64,000 nt of DNA from Ferrovibrio sp. (GCA_017991315.1 JAGOQS010000002.1:806001-870000); one strand, 5' to 3'. Positions 1 to 7,883 are shown, numbered from the stretch's first letter. The notes: generated by a model not told the origin, from the letters alone. Numbers and translations: made by a program.

Positions 1-925
1 GGGCTTCCTCCGCATCCAGGCCATCGCGGGCGACGGCCAGGCGATGCAGGCGGGCGCCGGCCTCGGCTTCGGCCTGGCGCAGCGGCGGCAGCGCTTCGGC
101 GGCGATGCGCTCGGCGCCATGGGCTTCGGAAACCTGCAGCGTGCGGTCGGCGACCTCGCGCTCGGCCTCATGCAAAGCCGCCTCGGCCTGGGCCAGAGCT
201 TCCTGCAAAGCCTGATGGCGCAGATGGAACAGGATCGCCTCGGTGCGGCGGATCTGGCCGGCGATGTTGCGGTAGCGGCTGGCCTGACGCGCCTGGCGCT
301 TCAAGCCCTGCAATTGCTGATCGAGCTGGCCGATGACATCGACGACGCGCTCAAGATTGGTTTCCGCCGCCTTGAGGCGCAGTTCGGCCTCATGCCGGCG
401 CGAATGCAGGCCGGAAATGCCGGCCGCCTCTTCCAGCAGCATGCGACGGTCGGTCGGCTTGGCATTGATGATGGCACCAACGCGGCCCTGGCTGACCATG
501 GCCGGCGAATTGGCGCCCGATGCCAGATCGGCGAAAAACAACTGAACATCGCGGGCGCGCACATCCTGGCCGTTGATGCGGTAATCCGAACCGCGCTCGC
601 GCTCGATGCGGCGGACGATCTCCAGGTTCTCATGCTCGTTGAAGGCGGCAGGCGCGGTGCGGGTCTTGTTGTCCAGCACCAGCGACACTTCGGCGACATT
701 CCGCGCCGGCCGCGTGGCCGTGCCGGCGAAGATCATGTCGTCCATCCCTGAGCCGCGCATGCGCTTGGCCGAGTTTTCGCCCATCACCCAGCGCAACGCC
801 TCGACCAGGTTCGACTTGCCGCAGCCATTCGGCCCGACAACGCCCGTGAGGCCCGGATGGATGACGAATTCGGTCGGCTCCACGAAGGACTTGAAGCCGG
901 AAAGGCGCAACTTGGTGAACTGCAC
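1..925 (-). CDS. smc: SMC chromosome segregation ATPase, N-terminal part (truncated by window edge)
   Basis: Reading the minus strand from a GTG at 923-925 gives MQFTKLRLSGFKSFVEPTEF, followed by a Walker A motif GPNGCGKSN around residue 34 and the SMC-typical WVMGENSAK and GSGMDDMIF segments. From about residue 160 the protein turns into a charged, Ala/Glu/Arg-rich heptad coiled coil that runs off the window. SMC binds ScpA/ScpB and compacts and segregates newly replicated DNA in the cytoplasm. Only about 308 residues of an expected ~1150 are present; the head C-half, hinge and Walker B lie outside. It follows dsbA by 42 bases on the same strand, the usual alphaproteobacterial order. GTG is chosen because it places the conserved start of the ATPase head at residue 1. 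Confidence 0.96.
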   Translation of the reverse strand, partial: MQFTKLRLSGFKSFVEPTEFVIHPGLTGVVGPNGCGKSNLVEALRWVMGENSAKRMRGSGMDDMIFAGTATRPARNVAEVSLVLDNKTRTAPAAFNEHENLEIVRRIERERGSDYRINGQDVRARDVQLFFADLASGANSPAMVSQGRVGAIINAKPTDRRMLLEEAAGISGLHSRRHEAELRLKAAETNLERVVDVIGQLDQQLQGLKRQARQASRYRNIAGQIRRTEAILFHLRHQALQEALAQAEAALHEAEREVADRTLQVSEAHGAERIAAEALPPLRQAEAEAGARLHRLAVARDGLDAEEA

Positions 926-967
926 AGGCTTTCCCTTTCGAAAACCGCCCTGAACTTGAAGCCTGCT

Positions 968-1735
968 TCAGCGTTTGCGGAGCAGGAAGATCACAATGCC
1001 GCCGACCACCAGCACCACGATGCCGATGGCGATATAGGTCTTGCTATTGCCGCCGAACCAGTTGCCGGCGCTTGCCGCCTGCGACGCATTGCTGCCACCG
1101 GCGGGGGCGTTGGCAGCCAGGCCGTCGATCAGCTTGCGCAGCTCATCGATGCTCGGCACGCCAGCCAGCGTCTTGCCGTTGACGATCAGCGTCGGCGTCG
1201 AATTGACGTTGAACTTCTGATTGCCTTCGAGGCGGGAATTCAGGATGTAGTCGTTGACCGCCTGATCATTGAAGCAATTCTCCACCTGCTCGGTGGACAT
1301 GCCGCCGAGGCGGGCGATCTGGGCCAGCGCGGCGCGCGGATCGGCCGCCGTGGCCCAGGCGCGCTGCTGGCTGAACATCACTTCCAGGAAGCTGTAATAG
1401 CGTTCCGGCCCGGCGCAACGCGCGACGGCGGCACCGGCCAGCGCGAGCTGATCCAGCGGGAAGTCGCGGAAGATCAGCTTCACCTTGCCAGTATCGATGT
1501 ATTCGGTCTTCAGCACCGGCAGAACGCTGGCGTGGAAATTGGCGCAATGCGGGCAGGTCAGCGAGGCATACTCGATGAGGGTGACTGGCGCATCGGCCTT
1601 GCCGAGCACCATGTCCTGCAGCCGCGGATCGGTGGATTGCGCACGCGCCACACCGCTCACAGTCACAAGGCCACCCAGGCCGACAAGCCCGGCGGCGAAA
1701 AACAGAATGGCGGCAAGACGCTGTATATAGTTCAT
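968..1735 (-). CDS. DsbA-family thiol:disulfide oxidoreductase with C-terminal membrane anchor
   Basis: A 255-residue thioredoxin-fold protein. From the ATG at 1733-1735 it has a signal peptide (residues about 1-32, ending near VARAQ), the active-site motif CPHC at residues 61-64 inside YASLTCPHC, and the cis-Pro loop STPTLIVNG. This is the DsbA_2/Thioredoxin_4 type that oxidises or isomerises cysteines in exported proteins. Unusually it ends in a Gly/Asn/Ser-rich linker and a hydrophobic segment (about 232-251) followed by RKR, so it is probably tethered to the inner membrane with the catalytic domain in the periplasm. An upstream in-frame start would add 16 residues, but GGGAG lies 8 bases before the chosen ATG. 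It sits between DUF721 and smc. Confidence 0.9.
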   Translation of the reverse strand: MNYIQRLAAILFFAAGLVGLGGLVTVSGVARAQSTDPRLQDMVLGKADAPVTLIEYASLTCPHCANFHASVLPVLKTEYIDTGKVKLIFRDFPLDQLALAGAAVARCAGPERYYSFLEVMFSQQRAWATAADPRAALAQIARLGGMSTEQVENCFNDQAVNDYILNSRLEGNQKFNVNSTPTLIVNGKTLAGVPSIDELRKLIDGLAANAPAGGSNASQAASAGNWFGGNSKTYIAIGIVVLVVGGIVIFLLRKR

Positions 1736-1747
1736 GAAGAGGCTCCC

Positions 1748-1767
1748 ACCCCCAATATCCAGGGGGT
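1748..1767 (-). promoter_or_regulatory. Hairpin just upstream of the dsbA ribosome binding site
   Basis: ACCCCC at 1748-1753 and GGGGGT at 1762-1767 form a 6-bp stem with an 8-base loop. On the minus-strand transcript the stem ends directly before the GGGAG Shine-Dalgarno of dsbA. It may tune translation or act as a processing site; no T-run follows, so it is not an intrinsic terminator. Confidence 0.3.
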
Positions 1768-1826
1768 ATTTTATGGATTTCAACGACGGGCCTTCAACCC
1801 AACTCGCTTCTTATCCACAGGAATCT

Positions 1827-1843
1827 GGCGCCAATAAGGCGCC
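1827..1843 (-). terminator. Hairpin directly after the DUF721 stop codon
   Basis: GGCGCC at 1827-1832, loop AATAA, GGCGCC at 1838-1843; the stem begins one base after the TAG of the DUF721 gene (minus strand). There is no T-run, so it is a weak or Rho-assisted terminator or an mRNA 3-prime stabiliser. Confidence 0.35.
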
Positions 1844-1844
1844 G

Positions 1845-2345
1845 CTAGCCTTGCTTCAGAAGAGATCGGCCAAGAGTCTCAAGCGCTTGGCGGAGGTTTT
1901 TATCCTCGATTGCGGAGAGCAGTTCGGCCAGCCTGGCGGCCTCCTCCGGCCCGAGTCGCTGCGGAATCCGACTCGGACGCGCCTGGCTCGGCTTGGGCCG
2001 AATCGGCATCTGCTTGAGTTTCAGCCCGGCGACAACCTGGTAACCGAAATAGCTGTTGATGCGCTCGACCACTAGCGGCGCCAGATGCTGCAATTCCAGC
2101 GCCTGGGCGCCATTCACGCCCACTTCCAGCGTGGCGCCATGGCCATCGCGGGCGCCGTAGAGCAGGCGTTCCGGCTGCGTGTCAGGACTGAGCAACGGCC
2201 CGACGATTTCCGGCCAGCGCGACAGGATGTCGCCGAACACCGCGCCGCGCTGCTTCACCAGCGGCTTGGTCAGCCGCCCGAGCGCGACATTGAGGCCGCG
2301 CGGTGCGTTGAAACGCTGAAAGGGTTTTTCCGGCTTGTCGGCCAT
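1845..2345 (-). CDS. DUF721 / DciA-like protein
   Basis: A 166-residue basic protein beginning MADKPEKPFQRF, with the DUF721 core (LTKPLVKQRGAVFGDILSRW, then WPEIVGP and a YGARDGHGATLEV strand) in residues 25-115 and a helical C-terminus rich in Glu/Leu/Ala. DUF721 proteins include DciA, the ancestral loader of the DnaB replicative helicase in bacteria lacking DnaC. The position directly upstream of dsbA and smc is the standard alphaproteobacterial context, although mutY, usually on the other side, is absent here. Function is inferred from the family; the sequence itself shows only the domain. Confidence 0.8.
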   Translation of the reverse strand: MADKPEKPFQRFNAPRGLNVALGRLTKPLVKQRGAVFGDILSRWPEIVGPLLSPDTQPERLLYGARDGHGATLEVGVNGAQALELQHLAPLVVERINSYFGYQVVAGLKLKQMPIRPKPSQARPSRIPQRLGPEEAARLAELLSAIEDKNLRQALETLGRSLLKQG

Positions 2346-2381
2346 GGGTTGAGCATAGCCGTTGCCACTGAAGCGGAACAG

Positions 2382-2852
2382 CTATGCCGGGCGGAATTTG
2401 CGCACTGCCTGCAGGCCGAGCGCCAGGAAGATCAGCAGCACGATGCCCTGGGTGATGGCGAAAGGCGGTTCGGCCTTTTCCGCCGCCTGGCGCAACGCCG
2501 GGGTTTTCATGAATATCTGCACGATCAGCACGAAGACGATGAAATACAGGCTGGCGACCGCGCCGCCGGCATAAACCCAGCGCCAGGCGCCGAGCAGCCG
2601 GAAGCGATAGCGCGCGGACCAGGTCGGCAGCAGCACCAGCAGGGCAATCACTGCCGTGATATGGGACGGCAGTATCTCCGTGACGGGAAACAGGAAGCCG
2701 CTGGCCGAGGTGAGAAATGCCGTCAGCAGGAACAGCTTCACCATTGCCGGGCGATCATCATTGCGCAGCAGGTCCAGCAGCACCGCCAGGCCGGCGGCAA
2801 GCGCAGCGAAGCTGATCAGCGAGTGAACGATGGTGAGAGCAATAACATACAT
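2382..2852 (-). CDS. Small multi-pass membrane protein of unknown function
   Basis: A 156-residue hydrophobic protein starting MYVIALTIVHSLISFAAL. I count four to five transmembrane segments: about 4-24, 36-52 (VKLFLLTAFLTSASGF), 58-76, 92-113 (YAGGAVASLYFIVFVLIV) and 128-146 (GIVLLIFLALGLQAV), with a basic RKFRPA tail. It resembles small integral membrane proteins annotated as hypothetical or DUF2306-like; I do not recognise a catalytic motif. The ATG at 2850-2852 has AGGTG about 10 bases upstream; longer in-frame starts would prepend an Arg/Trp-rich sequence that looks non-coding. It lies downstream of the acyl-CoA dehydrogenase and upstream of DUF721 on the same strand. Confidence 0.7.
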   Translation of the reverse strand: MYVIALTIVHSLISFAALAAGLAVLLDLLRNDDRPAMVKLFLLTAFLTSASGFLFPVTEILPSHITAVIALLVLLPTWSARYRFRLLGAWRWVYAGGAVASLYFIVFVLIVQIFMKTPALRQAAEKAEPPFAITQGIVLLIFLALGLQAVRKFRPA

Positions 2853-2889
2853 GGCGTGAGGCACCTTTGCTGACGGATGCCGCCACTCT

Positions 2890-2906
2890 GCCGCTTCCCA
2901 AGCGGC
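2890..2906 (-). terminator. Hairpin between acyl-CoA dehydrogenase and the membrane protein gene
   Basis: GCCGCTT at 2890-2896, loop CCC, AAGCGGC at 2900-2906 is a perfect 7-bp stem 20 bases beyond the acyl-CoA dehydrogenase stop. No T-run follows on the minus strand, so termination would need Rho. Confidence 0.35.
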
Positions 2907-2925
2907 TACGCCATCATATCTTGGT

Positions 2926-4746
2926 TTAGACGAACCACTCGGGACGCATTTCCAGCGTCGCCGGCTCCAGCCGCGCCAGCAACGGCAGCCAGTAATCCAG
3001 CTTGCCCAGTTCATAGGCGTAGAAGAAGCGCGCCGCCGCCAGCTTGCCCTGGTAGAAATCCGCTTCCGTGCCGCTCAGGCCGGCGGCCAGCGCCTGGGCG
3101 GCGACCCGCGCCTGACGCAGCCACATCCAGGCGACAACGACATGCCCCATCATGTCGAGATACAGGGTCGCATTGGCCAGATAGAGCGCGATGCGGCCAT
3201 CTTTCGCCGCCGGCTGCATCGCCTGGGTGGTCTCCGCCACGCGGGCCAGTGCGGTTTCCAGCGCAGCCGCCAGGCCGGCGGTTTCCGCCACAGCTTTAGC
3301 CAAGGCGCAATCGGCCTGGATGGTTTCGAACAGCAGCTTGAAGCCGGCACCGCCCTGCATCGTCACCTTGCGGCCCAGCAGGTCCATGCCCTGCACGCCA
3401 TGGGTGCCTTCATGGATCGGGTTGAGGCGGTTGTCGCGGTAATACTGTTCCACCGGATAATCACGGGTATAGCCATAGCCGCCTAGCACCTGGATGGCAT
3501 GCTTGTTGGCCTCGAGGCAGAATTCGCTGGGCCAGGATTTCACCATCGGGGTGAGCATATCCAGCAGCAGCGACACGCGCTGCTTTTCCGCCGCATCCTT
3601 TGCCGCATGCTGCAGATCGACCAGATGCGCGGCATAGAGGCAGAGCGCCAGCGCGCCTTCTGTCGCCGCCTTCTGCGCCAGCAGCAGGCGGCGGATATCG
3701 GCATGCTGGATGATCGGCAGCGGCGGCGAGGCCGGATCCTTGTTGTCCGGCGCTCGGCCCTGCAGGCGCTGGCGCGCGTAATCCAGGCTGTAGCGGTAGC
3801 CGGCGATGCCGAGCGAGGTGGCGCCGAGGCCGACACCAATGCGCGCCTCGTTCATCATCATGAACATGTAGTCGAGGCCGCGATGCGGCTCGCCGACCAG
3901 ATAGCCAATGCAGGCGCCATTCTCGCCAAACGACAGCAGCGTGTTGGTGGTGCCGCGATAGCCCATCTTGTGATTCAGTCCGGCAAGCTGCACGTCATTG
4001 CGCTGGCCGATCGAGCCATCCTCATGCACATGGCGCTTGGGCACGATGAACAGCGAGATACCGCGCACGCCGGCCGGCGCACCCTCGATCTTGGCCAGCA
4101 CCAGATGCACGATGTTTTCCGCCAGTTCATGCTCGCCGCCGGAAATCCACATCTTGCTGCCGCTGATCGAATAGCTGCCATCGGGCTGCGGCACCGCGCG
4201 GGTGCGGATATCGGCGAGGCCGGAACCAGCCTGCGGCTCGGACAGGCACATGGTGCCGAAGAAGCGGCCCTCGGTCATCGGCTTGAGATAGCGCCGCTTC
4301 TGTTCATCGTTGCCGAAGACGCCGATCAGGTTGGAAGCGCCGATGGTGAGGAAGGCATAGGCGATGGTGCCGATATTGGCGGCATTGAAGCAGGCGAAGC
4401 AGCCCTGCATCACGCTCCAGGGCAGTTGCTGGCCGCCCTCGTCATAGCCGCGATGCGCCGCCATGAAGCCGGCATTGATGAACTGATCCAAAGCCGCGCG
4501 CACTTCCGGGATGATATGCACGGTCGCGCCATCGAAATGCGGCTCGTTCAGGTCGTTCTTGCGGTTATGGGTCTGGAAATGCGCCGCCGCGATGCTCTGG
4601 GCGGTATCCAGCGCGGCACCGAGCGTCTCGCGGTCATGGTCGGCGAAATAGGGCCGCTCGGCCAGGGCGGCCACATCCAGCACCTCGAAAAGCTGAAAAT
4701 CCAGGTCGCGGCGGTCGATGGTCAGAACAGTATTCTCAGCAGCCAT
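2926..4746 (-). CDS. Acyl-CoA dehydrogenase with C-terminal extension domain (606 aa)
   Basis: A flavoenzyme that oxidises acyl-CoA thioesters to enoyl-CoA, passing electrons to ETF. The order is an N-terminal helical domain, the FAD-binding middle domain (CLSEPQAGSGLADIRTRA, then KMWISGGEHE), and the C-terminal helical domain with the catalytic base in PIHEGTHGVQGMDLLGRKV (Glu446). The extra ~120 C-terminal residues match the acetyl-CoA dehydrogenase C-terminal-like domain found in large enzymes such as the DmdC/AcdA group, which often act on 3-methylmercaptopropionyl-CoA or medium to long acyl chains. It is the first gene of its strand block and has its own upstream gap facing purB. Substrate cannot be told from sequence alone. 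Confidence 0.93.
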   Translation of the reverse strand: MAAENTVLTIDRRDLDFQLFEVLDVAALAERPYFADHDRETLGAALDTAQSIAAAHFQTHNRKNDLNEPHFDGATVHIIPEVRAALDQFINAGFMAAHRGYDEGGQQLPWSVMQGCFACFNAANIGTIAYAFLTIGASNLIGVFGNDEQKRRYLKPMTEGRFFGTMCLSEPQAGSGLADIRTRAVPQPDGSYSISGSKMWISGGEHELAENIVHLVLAKIEGAPAGVRGISLFIVPKRHVHEDGSIGQRNDVQLAGLNHKMGYRGTTNTLLSFGENGACIGYLVGEPHRGLDYMFMMMNEARIGVGLGATSLGIAGYRYSLDYARQRLQGRAPDNKDPASPPLPIIQHADIRRLLLAQKAATEGALALCLYAAHLVDLQHAAKDAAEKQRVSLLLDMLTPMVKSWPSEFCLEANKHAIQVLGGYGYTRDYPVEQYYRDNRLNPIHEGTHGVQGMDLLGRKVTMQGGAGFKLLFETIQADCALAKAVAETAGLAAALETALARVAETTQAMQPAAKDGRIALYLANATLYLDMMGHVVVAWMWLRQARVAAQALAAGLSGTEADFYQGKLAAARFFYAYELGKLDYWLPLLARLEPATLEMRPEWFV

Positions 4747-4820
4747 GGCGGCACCTCCCCGGAAGTTGCCCGGACGCTGCCCTAATCGCTCGGAAGCGTC
4801 AATCCGCCCGTTCCGATGCG

Positions 4821-4849
4821 TTGAATTGGCCGGCCCGGGGGAGTAAAAC
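4821..4849 (+). promoter_or_regulatory. Putative sigma70-type promoter for purB
   Basis: TTGAAT at 4821-4826 and TAAAAC at 4844-4849 are separated by 17 bases. They would give a leader of about 25 bases ahead of the purB ATG at 4881. Matches are partial, so this is a candidate only. Confidence 0.4.
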
Positions 4850-4880
4850 CGCCTCGCTTCCCGCCGCAGACGAGGCCCGC

Positions 4881-6260
4881 ATGATTCCCCGCTATACCCG
4901 CCCTGAAATGGCTGCCATCTGGGAGCCGGAAATGAAGTTCCGGCTGTGGTTCGAGATCGAGGCCCATGCCTGCGATGCCCAGGCCAAACTGGGCGTGATC
5001 CCGAAATCCGCCGCCAAGGAGGTGTGGAAGAAGGGCAAGTGGGAGATCGCGCGGATCGACGCCATCGAGCGCGAGACCAAGCATGACGTGATCGCCTTCC
5101 TCACCAACTTGGCGGAGTATGTCGGCCCGGCGGCGCGCTTCGTGCACCAGGGCATGACCTCGTCGGACGTGCTGGATACCTGCTTCAACCTGCAGCTTGT
5201 GAAAGCCGCCGACCTGCTGCTTGCCGGCTGCGACCGGGTGCTGAAGGCGCTGGAAGAGCGCGCCTTCGAATACAAGCTGCTGCCCACCATCGGCCGCAGC
5301 CACGGCATCCATGCCGAGCCGGTGACCTTCGGCCTGAAGCTGGCCGGCTACCATGCCGAATTCCAGCGCGCCCGCCGCCGCCTGGAACTGGCGCGCGAGG
5401 AAGTGGCCACCTGCGCGATTTCCGGCGCCGTCGGCACCTTCGCCAATATCGACCCGCGCGTGGAAGAGCATGTCGCCAAGCAGCTTGGCCTGAAGCCGGA
5501 GCCGGTGAGCACCCAGGTGATCCCGCGCGACCGTCATGCCGCCTATTTTGCGCATCTCGCCGTGGTCGCGTCCTCCATCGAGCGGCTGGCGACCGAGATC
5601 CGTCACCTGCAGCGCAGCGAGGTGATGGAAGCCGAGGAATATTTCTCGCCCGGCCAGAAGGGCTCCTCGGCGATGCCGCACAAGCGCAACCCGGTGCTGA
5701 CCGAGAATCTCACCGGCCTGGCGCGCCTGGTGCGTTCGGCGGTGGTCCCGGCGCTGGAGAATGTGGCTTTGTGGCATGAGCGCGACATCAGCCACTCTTC
5801 CGTCGAGCGCGGCATCGGGCCCGACGCCACCATCCATCTCGATTTCGCGCTGCATCGCCTGGCCGGCGTGATCGAGAAGCTGGTGGTCTATCCCGAAAAC
5901 ATGATGAAGAACCTGGACCGCTTCGGCGGCCTGGTGCATTCGCAGCGCATCCTGCTGGCGCTCACCCAGGCCGGGCTGTCGCGCGAGGACAGCTACCGCC
6001 TGGTGCAGAAGCACGCCATGACCATCTGGCGCCAGGGCGGCGACTTCCTCAAGCTGCTGCAAAGCGAGCCGGAAGTGACCGCCAAGCTGAAGCCGAAGCA
6101 GCTCGCCGAGCTGTTCGACCTCGGCTACCACCTCAAGCATGTGGATACCATCTTCCGCCGCGTCTTCGGCCCCAAGGCGATGGCCGCCCATGCCAAGGCG
6201 GTGCGCGCCAAGCCGGGCAAGGCGCGCCCCAAGGTGAAGAAGAAGAGCAAGAAGAAATAA
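4881..6260 (+). CDS. purB: Adenylosuccinate lyase
   Basis: Cleaves adenylosuccinate to AMP and SAICAR to AICAR in purine synthesis. The 459-residue protein starts MIPRYTRPEMAAIW, shows TSSDVLDTC and the histidine motif GRSHGIHAEP, and carries the flexible catalytic signature loop GSSAMPHKRNP with its serine. The ATG at 4881 follows GACGAGG; an in-frame upstream ATG at 4821 would add 20 unrelated residues and overlap the likely promoter. The usual alphaproteobacterial enzyme is about 435 residues; here the extra length is a Lys-rich tail (from about residue 434, ending KVKKKSKKK) of unknown use. A hairpin follows the stop codon. Confidence 0.96.
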   Translation: MIPRYTRPEMAAIWEPEMKFRLWFEIEAHACDAQAKLGVIPKSAAKEVWKKGKWEIARIDAIERETKHDVIAFLTNLAEYVGPAARFVHQGMTSSDVLDTCFNLQLVKAADLLLAGCDRVLKALEERAFEYKLLPTIGRSHGIHAEPVTFGLKLAGYHAEFQRARRRLELAREEVATCAISGAVGTFANIDPRVEEHVAKQLGLKPEPVSTQVIPRDRHAAYFAHLAVVASSIERLATEIRHLQRSEVMEAEEYFSPGQKGSSAMPHKRNPVLTENLTGLARLVRSAVVPALENVALWHERDISHSSVERGIGPDATIHLDFALHRLAGVIEKLVVYPENMMKNLDRFGGLVHSQRILLALTQAGLSREDSYRLVQKHAMTIWRQGGDFLKLLQSEPEVTAKLKPKQLAELFDLGYHLKHVDTIFRRVFGPKAMAAHAKAVRAKPGKARPKVKKKSKKK

Positions 6261-6261
6261 G

Positions 6262-6278
6262 GCTGCCGTTACGGCAGC
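6262..6278 (+). terminator. Hairpin after purB
   Basis: GCTGCCG at 6262-6268, loop TTA, CGGCAGC at 6272-6278, one base after the purB TAA. The downstream sequence is A-rich rather than T-rich, so it is a weak intrinsic or Rho-dependent terminator. Confidence 0.45.
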
Positions 6279-6385
6279 AAGCAAATTTGGCACCCGGCCG
6301 GTCATTGACCCTGGGCCGGCCATTGACTTGGCTGCCCGGAGGTTCAGTCTTTCTCCCATAAAGACAAACAAGGGAGAGAGACGCC

Positions 6386-7267
6386 ATGATCGAAGCCTTG
6401 CGCACGCCGGACGAGCGGTTCGAGAACCTGCCCGGCTATGCCTTCAAGTCGCATTACCTCGATCAGGCCAATGGCCTGCGCATGCATTACCTGGACGAAG
6501 GCAAGCATGGCGGCAAGACCTTCCTCTGCCTGCATGGCCAGCCGACCTGGAGCTATCTCTACCGCCGCATGATCGGGCCGCTGGTGGCGGCCGGCCACCG
6601 CGTGGTGGCGCCGGACCTGTTCGGCTTCGGCAAATCCGACAAGCCGCGCAAGGATGCGGTCTATACCTTCGATTTCCACCGTGACAGCCTGATCGCGCTG
6701 ATCCGGGCGCTGAACCTGCAGAACGTGGTGCTGGTCTGCCAGGATTGGGGCGGGCTGCTCGGCCTCACCATTCCGATGAAGATGCCGGAACGCTTCAGCG
6801 GCCTGTTCGTGATGAACACGGCGCTGGCGACCGGCGACCGGCCGCTGACGCAAGGCTTCCTCGACTGGCGCGCCTGGAACAACAAGAATCCGGACATGGC
6901 GATTGGCAAGCTGATCGCGCGCGGCTGCCCGCATCTGACACCGGCGGAAGCCGCCGCCTATGACGCGCCCTATCCCGATCAGCACTACAAGGGCGGCGTG
7001 CGCCGCTTCCCCAACCTGGTGCCGGACAATCCGCAGGCGCCAGGCACCGAGCATTCGCGCCGCGCGCTGGAATTCTGGAAGAACGACTGGCAGGGCAAGA
7101 GCGTGATGGTGATCGGCATGGCCGACCCGGTGCTGGGCGCCCCGGTGATGCAGGGCCTGCACAAGGTGATCCGCAACTGCCCCCCGCCCATCGAGGTGCC
7201 GGACGGCGGTCATTTCGTGCAGGAATGGTCGGAGCAATTCCTGGAGCGGGCGCTGGCCCACCTATAA
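6386..7267 (+). CDS. Haloalkane dehalogenase, class I (DhlA-like alpha/beta hydrolase)
   Basis: Predicted to hydrolyse the carbon-halogen bond of small haloalkanes to an alcohol plus halide. The 293-residue protein aligns by eye with DhlA: oxyanion segment HGQPTWSY, nucleophile Asp120 with the halide-binding Trp121 in VCQDWGG, second halide Trp164 in DWRAWNNK, acid Asp247 in GMADPVLG and His276 in DGGHFVQEW. The acid placed after beta-strand 7, with HFVQE, marks the HLD-I subfamily. The start has GGGAGAGAG upstream. It is a monocistronic gene between purB and a small lipoprotein gene, with no dehalogenation regulator nearby. Real substrate could be a natural brominated or chlorinated compound. 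Confidence 0.88.
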   Translation: MIEALRTPDERFENLPGYAFKSHYLDQANGLRMHYLDEGKHGGKTFLCLHGQPTWSYLYRRMIGPLVAAGHRVVAPDLFGFGKSDKPRKDAVYTFDFHRDSLIALIRALNLQNVVLVCQDWGGLLGLTIPMKMPERFSGLFVMNTALATGDRPLTQGFLDWRAWNNKNPDMAIGKLIARGCPHLTPAEAAAYDAPYPDQHYKGGVRRFPNLVPDNPQAPGTEHSRRALEFWKNDWQGKSVMVIGMADPVLGAPVMQGLHKVIRNCPPPIEVPDGGHFVQEWSEQFLERALAHL

Positions 7268-7289
7268 GAAAAACATAGATCGGCGGAAC

Positions 7290-7332
7290 AATACCTCCTA
7301 TAAGAGGCGAATTAGCCCTTATAGGAGGTATT
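7290..7332 (+). promoter_or_regulatory. Perfect inverted repeat that buries the Shine-Dalgarno of the 7334 gene
   Basis: AATACCTCCTATAAG at 7290-7304 is the exact reverse complement of CTTATAGGAGGTATT at 7318-7332. Inside, GGC at 7306-7308 pairs with GCC at 7315-7317, leaving one bulged A and a GAATTA loop, for 18 base pairs. The right arm contains the full Shine-Dalgarno AGGAGG, and the arm ends one base before the ATG at 7334. As RNA this closes the ribosome binding site; as DNA it is a strong dyad that a regulator could bind. A further CCTATAAG occurs at 7261-7268 over the stop codon of the previous gene. Confidence 0.75.
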
Positions 7333-7333
7333 T

Positions 7334-7852
7334 ATGCATAATATTCCCGTATTCAGGGCGAATATCCGACATCGCCTTCGGGTGCCCTTCCTCGCCCTCC
7401 TGGCCCTGCTGTTTCTCGGCGGCTGCCAGGCCCAGCTCGCCCCGGCCTATGACCAGAGCATCGTGCAGGCGCTCGGCACCGCCAACACCAATGGCATGGC
7501 GCTGTTCGACCAGGTGGCGCAGAACCCGAGCAATCCGCAGGGCTATGCCGCGGCACAGGCCAACTACACGGCACTGATCGCGCTGCTGGAAGCCACCAAG
7601 GTGCAGATCGACAGCCGCCCGATGCCCTCGACGCCCAGCGGCACCAACCTGCTCGGCAAGGCGATCAGCGACATCCAGGCAATGCCGGCACCGAGCTCCG
7701 GCGTGGTGGCCTTGCTGGCACAGACGATCTCGACCATGCGCAGCACCCACGCCACCCGCGCGCTCAGCCTGATCGAGGTGCAGGCCTTCAAGGGCCAGTA
7801 TGTCATCTCGATGCAGCAGGCCCTGATCTACGAAAAGGCGCTGGCGCGCTGA
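7334..7852 (+). CDS. Small lipoprotein of unknown function
   Basis: A 172-residue protein with a basic N-terminus, a hydrophobic stretch LALLALLFLGG and a lipobox LGGC, making Cys31 the predicted lipidation site. The mature part is Ala/Gln/Ser-rich and probably helical, with no cysteine or enzyme motif that I recognise. It starts one base after a hairpin that covers its AGGAGG ribosome binding site. The next gene, 31 bases downstream and on the same strand, encodes a small non-exported protein with similar Ala/Gln composition, so the two likely form one unit. I do not recognise the family. Confidence 0.7.
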   Translation: MHNIPVFRANIRHRLRVPFLALLALLFLGGCQAQLAPAYDQSIVQALGTANTNGMALFDQVAQNPSNPQGYAAAQANYTALIALLEATKVQIDSRPMPSTPSGTNLLGKAISDIQAMPAPSSGVVALLAQTISTMRSTHATRALSLIEVQAFKGQYVISMQQALIYEKALAR

Positions 7853-7883
7853 TAGCCGCCGGCTGATCATTGGAGGACGCAAC

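Noticed and set aside
1811-1819. Perfect DnaA box TTATCCACA
   Set aside because: A single box in a short gap between DUF721 and dsbA, without a cluster of boxes, AT-rich unwinding region or dnaA/hemE context. Not an origin.
3499-4785. Open frame opposite the acyl-CoA dehydrogenase
   Set aside because: Antisense of a well-supported enzyme gene, with compositional bias only.
4782-6371. Open frame on the minus strand opposite purB
   Set aside because: Purely antisense; PurB signature on the plus strand is conclusive.
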